Of a DNA stretch of 64,000 nt, positions 59,911 through 64,000 are shown piece by piece. The notes below the pieces were generated by a model that saw only the letters and a list, made by a program, of their open reading frames with translations, was not told where the DNA came from and made no database searches. Origin of the DNA: Combretum micranthum (lineage: Eukaryota; Streptophyta; Magnoliopsida; Myrtales; Combretaceae); the NCBI GenBank assembly GCA_024138025.1, contig JAMXBD010000813.1, forward strand, positions 310,001 to 374,000. The letters run 5' to 3'. A program made the translations under genes and the position numbers. The stretch's first letter is position 1. Each line of letters opens with the position of its first letter.

Positions 59911-60178
59911 ATTACTATGAAAGATGAAACATATATTGCCCTAATAGATGGAGTATGGTCTTTGACTAGTCAAGACAAATATAAATATATAATTTGTTGT
60001 GCTCTGGCTAGATACTTCAATCTAATGGAAATATAAGGTATCAAAGATACACAGGAAACATGTTATACAAAAAGAACATAGGAATATGAATTGCCACTAG
60101 GAACATAGGGACAAATTAAAAGGAAATATCAAATGTATGGAGTTGCTAAATGATATTTACCAGGAGTTTTTTACTATT
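59911..60178 (+). pseudogene. Possible caulimovirid coding remnant, part 2
   Basis: One frame from 59919 reads MKDETYIALIDGVWSLTSQD, KYKYIICCALARYFNLMEI, a stop, and further codons with two or three stops to YQMYGVAK. It continues past element 6 at 63859 in the same frame. Codon-like texture is clear but I do not recognise the protein. It lies across the copia insertion from the caulimovirid RNase H. Confidence 0.45.
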
Positions 60179-60218
60179 TGTCACGCCCCAATGGGTATCC
60201 TAAACGTGACAGTCCACC

Positions 60219-60283
60219 ACACTCAATATTAAAGCTTAAGTATGACAACCTTAGTCATTTCCAAAAGCTTTTATATTAAGTGT
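60219..60283 (-). other. Family L U5 two-tier stem-loop, element 6
   Basis: Same arms as element 5 (plus-strand ACACTCAATATTAAAGCTT against AAGCTTTTATATTAAGTGT), inner ATGAC/GTCAT. Confidence 0.78.
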
Positions 60284-60673
60284 AAGGCTTACTTTCACAA
60301 TTTTAGAGGACCATATGTGGAATAATGAAGTTAAGGAGATATAAAAACATATTAAGAAAAGAAGAATCACAATAATTATTTGTCATGGCAAAACTTTACA
60401 AACTTAGGACAACCCCTAAATTACTAATCTATTAATACATAAGCATGCTAATACTAAGCTATACTTTATTCAGATTTCTAATGTTCAAAAGGGATTACCT
60501 GCCCGCATGGTCCACGTGGCCTTAACCATAAGTACGGAACTGCAAAAGATAGCTATCGGGGTATAAGCTAATAGGCTTAGTGAGAACTATTTCCATAAAT
60601 AACTTCTTGTAACAAGATTCAAACAAGTTGGTTAATCACACATATGTAATGCATCAAACACGTGGGCAAACAA

Positions 60674-60700
60674 TCATATAGCTTTCCGGGAACTATATGT
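60674..60700 (-). other. CATATAG hairpin, element 6
   Basis: In sense, ATATAG and CTATAT pair around TTCCCGGAAAG. Compare ATATGA/TCATAT at 24150-24176. Confidence 0.72.
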
Positions 60701-60769
60701 TGAATGGATTTACGCCCTCCATTCGGGGTTTGGTGATACTCAAAACAAGTAGTTTTAATAATAGAAAAT

Positions 60770-60925
60770 TTAAGCTTGCGAGCACTCATCGCCAAGCATT
60801 CATTAAAAACTTTTAAACTTGCGAGCACTCATCGCCAAGTATTCCGAATCTACTTGATTTGACCTTGCTTTCGGATCAACCGCCAAGCATATTCCATTAA
60901 GCCGCCAAGCAATCGCTTTCGGATC
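60770..60925 (-). repeat. Degenerate tandem repeat in element 6
   Basis: GCGAGCACTCATCGCCAAG twice, then TTTCGGATC...CCGCCAAG units. They occupy the same slot that holds GGCTAGTAGGAGCC units in element 5. Confidence 0.8.
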
Positions 60926-62562
60926 TTCCGCCAAGTGTTGCTTTCGACATGAGCTTACTATCCTTCTCACCCAAGGATAATAACCCAACCATGCAATGTG
61001 ACTCACTTCGTGGTATGCATGAGTTCATTAATTTATAAAGTCATAACATAATTATTTTCAACTTTATGGCGATCAAGGAATTTCACACAAATCAATATTA
61101 AACTAAAACAATCACTTAGAACAATTCGGGCTTCGATATTCTTAGAATTCTTTCAAGGAATTATTTTACATGCATATCGGTTTATCTTTTCCTAACTCTA
61201 GTGCAACTAATTTACAAGCACAACAAGTGTAGCATTTAATGGAAATAAACTCACGATGCCATTGTCGTCTATTCCTCTAAGCGGATGAGTCGTTCACACA
61301 CTCCACTTAATCGTAATAGTTCTCGGGGTAAGAAATCCTTCCTCGGGGTCACCTAACCAAAGAAAATACCCATAATGAGTTTTTCTTGAAGATTTTCTTG
61401 AATTTTGACAAAACAATGTCAAAGAACGTTAAAGTTCGTATAGAAGAATGTTCCAACTTAAAATGGCCATAACTTGGTCATTTTAACTCGGAATCGCGCA
61501 TATAATATACCGATTTCTATCTACTCGAAAAGATCTACCCATTTCTAAAATTATTTCCCACAAACAAAGCCATATAGGCTCCGAAAAAGTGGCGACAAAA
61601 TTCACCACGGATTTCAAGTAAAAAAACTTTGGTTCAAGAAATCAAAATTTGTTTGATAAATACTTAGTTATCTATATAGTTGAAAAATTCTCTTTTTATA
61701 ACTATATAACTCATATTTAAGCATGCTCAAGTGTCTTGTTGTCCAATTATTTTTCTTAGGTAAAACAATGTCGGGTTGAAGCTTTTCGGAAATTGTTTTT
61801 GTAAATTTCTTTGAAATGAATACCTTGTTTCTTTGTTTTCTAAAAACGTTTTATGTTTATTTATCTTTTTCTAAGTGACTTTTGAAAATAAAATTTTCTA
61901 CTTTCTAAGTTACATTAATACTATATTTGAAGTTTTCTAGGAAATATGTTATTCTTCATTTTTCTTGTATAAATTCCTTTGTTTACTTGTTTTGCAAAAA
62001 TTCCTTACTTGATACTCATTCTTTTTCTCATTTTCAAAAATAATCATCCATGCATGAAAATTTTTTTTTCATAAAAACAATGTGGAACAATTAAGGACTT
62101 TTTGTAGAAAAACTAATTTCTATAATCTTATTAACTTCTTCTTGTAACTTGAAAAGAAATAACTTTATTATTTTCAAACCATAAATTTTCTTTGCCTATT
62201 TGTTTGCAAGGTCTTTACTTAAAAATTTCCTTAGTCATCCATCTTATTTTTTCTTATGAAAAGAACCATTTTTGTCAACAAAATATTTTCTTTTGAAAAC
62301 AAGGTAGAGTAACAAAGATTTAAGTAGCTTTTTAAGTAAAAATAGTTTCTAAATTCATAGTGAATTCTTTTTGTAACTTGAAAATGAATGAGTTTATTTT
62401 TGTTATCTTATATTTTTATGTTTCACATAAACTTATTCCTAAGTGACAAAAAGCCTTCTTTTATTTGATTATCTTTAGAAAATAAACTTTTGGACAACAA
62501 TCTAAATGAACATGATTATGAGAATAATAATAAACAAAAAACATAAAGCATAAATAATAAAG

Positions 62563-62698
62563 TCAAGTATTGGAGTCTTAGCTTTTTCAAGGCTCCCGGG
62601 ACTAAGAAATAAACTAGTCCCATAATGAAATAAAATGAAAGAAAGAAAAGCTTGTTTTGACTTGATGAGGACAAGTCTAAGACTAGAGACTAGTCTTA
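62563..62698 (-). other. Four-hairpin cluster, element 6
   Basis: Mirror of the element 5 cluster with AAGACTAG/CTAGTCTT, GACTTG/CAAGTC, GGGACTA/TAGTCCC and GAGCCTT/AAGACTC. Confidence 0.7.
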
Positions 62699-63159
62699 AT
62701 TTCAACAAGGAATAAATAAATAAATTGCAATGGAAAAGTAAATAAATTGCTTTGCATGAAATAAATAAATTGCAAGTGAGCTTATATGCTCTAAAGAATA
62801 TGTATATATATAGATACATAACAATAATAAAACAACATAAACATAAATGGATTGGCATGAACAAGAACAATACATGAACATAATGTAGTTTCCATAACTT
62901 GTAGTATTTGGAAACTCACACTATGGTCATGTAAAGTTACATGACATGAAGAAGAAGAAAGAATATAAAGGGTTACCTAAAGAAGACTTTGATATGGTTA
63001 TGTGGTTATGGGTTTTTGTTGTTGGTGGAAGTTGTTGTGGAATTATTTTGAGAGAGTTTTGAGATAGTAATTTGAGAGAGCTTTGAGAGGAAAAATTGAG
63101 AGAGTTTTGGTAAGAATTTGTGGGTAGTGAATGTGTGAAAGAAGTGAAAGAGGAGGGGG

Positions 63160-63170
63160 GTATTTATAGG
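63160..63170 (-). promoter_or_regulatory. LTR TATA box, element 6
   Basis: Minus-strand CTATAAATACCCC about 685 bp from the LTR 5' end. Confidence 0.68.
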
Positions 63171-63858
63171 AAAATGTGAGTGATTTTTGTGTGATTAAAA
63201 TAAATAAAATTAAAACAAATTGAGGAAGAGAAGGGTGGCGCCACTTTGAGAGGAGAGAGGGAGTGATTTATTTTTTGATTTTGTTAAATAAAAGATGTAA
63301 TATGTAAGATAGTGATATAAAGTTATGGGAAAGGTAAAAAGTTAAGATTATAGGTTATGTAGAGTGTAAGAGTAGGTGTAAGAAAAAGTAGAGATAAAAG
63401 AATAGTGTAGAATAGTAATGAATAGTGTAATGTAAAGTAGATATGACAATTAAAGTACCGGTAGTAAGAAAATACGCGTATAATAGCTATATCTGTTATT
63501 TTTACTTACCGAAAAATTACGAAATGATATTTTTGGAAAACTTATATTTTTACGAGTCTAACGGTGTATTCGGAATATTTTTACTATCCGGCTTCCGGAC
63601 ACGTTTTTCGAGAACTGTGTCCGATCGGGTTCGAAGGACACCCGAATTTCGCGAAACTGAAACTTTTATAAAACCTATGGTTATTACGAACTATTTAGCT
63701 AATTATCCCAACTTCGTTTTTCAGGGCCAAAGAAAACGGCAATGCCGGATTTAGATGATACGGTAAATTAGGGTTTTGTTGACCTTTAGGGTTTCGTTTG
63801 ACTTCCGGTTACGGTTTTATGCTAAACCGATTCCGAAAATTTAGGGGTTTACACTATT

Positions 63859-64000
63859 GGAGTGATTTTCAAAATCGAATAATAGACTACTCAAATCCTT
63901 CATGGAGAGGTTTCAATAGTATTGAAATTGCATCTAATTGGGTTAGATAAATGTCAAGAAAACAGGAAATTATATTAATCCAGCTCTTAATAATCTTAAG
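63859..64000 (+). pseudogene. Possible caulimovirid coding remnant, part 3
   Basis: It continues the frame of part 2 after one CTATT duplication copy is removed: YYWSDFQNRIIDYSNPSWRG, FNSIEIASNWVR, then a stop and more codons to the window end. Family not recognised. Confidence 0.42.

Larger units (their letters stand above)
60179..63853 (-). mobile_element. Family L solo LTR (element 6)
   Basis: Sense (minus): TGTAAACCCC at 63853 to GGGGCGTGACA at 60179. Exact CTATT duplications lie at 60174-60178 and 63854-63858. It is nearly identical to element 5 in inverted orientation, including its U3 box (CGATCGGGTTCGAAGGACAC) and hairpin cluster. TATA box near 63160-63170. No coding sequence. Confidence 0.95.

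Noticed and set aside
32662..59920. Target-site duplication of the copia element
   Set aside because: CATAT before the 5' LTR and ATTAC (or CAATT) after the 3' LTR do not match; mutation or recombination may have erased it, so none is claimed.
62502..62870. 122-codon minus-strand frame in element 6
   Set aside because: It runs through the hairpin cluster; element 5 shows only a shorter version of the same frame and other copies do not keep it open. Conservation there is at RNA-structure level.
63443..63754. 103-codon frame at the element 6 U3
   Set aside because: Antisense to the U3 of a solo LTR; similar short frames at 19543 and 56454 reflect shared U3 sequence, not a protein.

Overview
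The window is plant nuclear repeat DNA, most likely from a flowering plant. It is AT-rich and holds no intact host gene, rRNA or tRNA that I can recognise. About 80% of it is LTR-retrotransposon sequence inserted one inside another, plus fragments of an endogenous caulimovirid (plant pararetrovirus). The species cannot be named from what is visible. All recognisable coding regions are retroelement or viral pseudogenes broken by stops, frameshifts and insertions.

Layout. (1) 1-1722 is the 3' part of a large LTR, cut by the window edge. (2) 1723-10786 is unassigned sequence, interrupted by a solo LTR at 2730-5710 and holding a degenerate repeat near 6400-7080. (3) 10787-29101 is one complete but dead Ty3/gypsy element on the minus strand, with two ~0.4 kb LTRs and matching CTAAT duplications. 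Its pol region is split by a solo LTR at 13494-19396, which itself carries a different solo LTR at 15146-16571, and by a solo LTR at 19425-26465, which itself carries another at 21033-24669. (4) 29102-30780 is unassigned. (5) 30790-32440 is a caulimovirid reverse transcriptase/RNase H pseudogene. (6) 32672-59910 is a dead Ty1/copia element (Sirevirus-like) with ~1.08 kb LTRs. It is split by a solo LTR at 35896-40229 and by a stack at 41653-56985, in which LTR A contains LTR B, and B contains LTRs C and D. (7) 59911-60178 and 63859-64000 are short broken coding stretches interrupted by another solo LTR at 60179-63853.

Eleven of these insertions belong to one superfamily of very large LTRs (about 3-4.5 kb net), called here family L. 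Read in the sense direction they start TGTAAACCCC or TGTAAGCCCC, end near GGGGCGTGACA, carry a TATA box about 0.7-1.7 kb from the 5' end, and have no coding sequence and no internal region. In ten of the eleven both ends are visible, with TG...CA termini and a 5-bp target duplication; nine duplications are exact and one has a single mismatch. They are therefore best read as solo LTRs, perhaps of a Tekay/Del-type Ty3/gypsy or LARD-like lineage.

The most interesting signal is inside family L: several RNA-like hairpins are kept while their sequences change. One is a 60-66 nt two-tier stem-loop near the LTR 3' end, present in all eleven copies, with arms that change together. Another is a four-hairpin cluster downstream of the TATA box in eight copies. 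A third is a CATATGA-type hairpin in which two otherwise near-identical copies differ by a paired double change. A slot of 31-37 bp tandem repeats, differing from copy to copy, lies next to that third hairpin.
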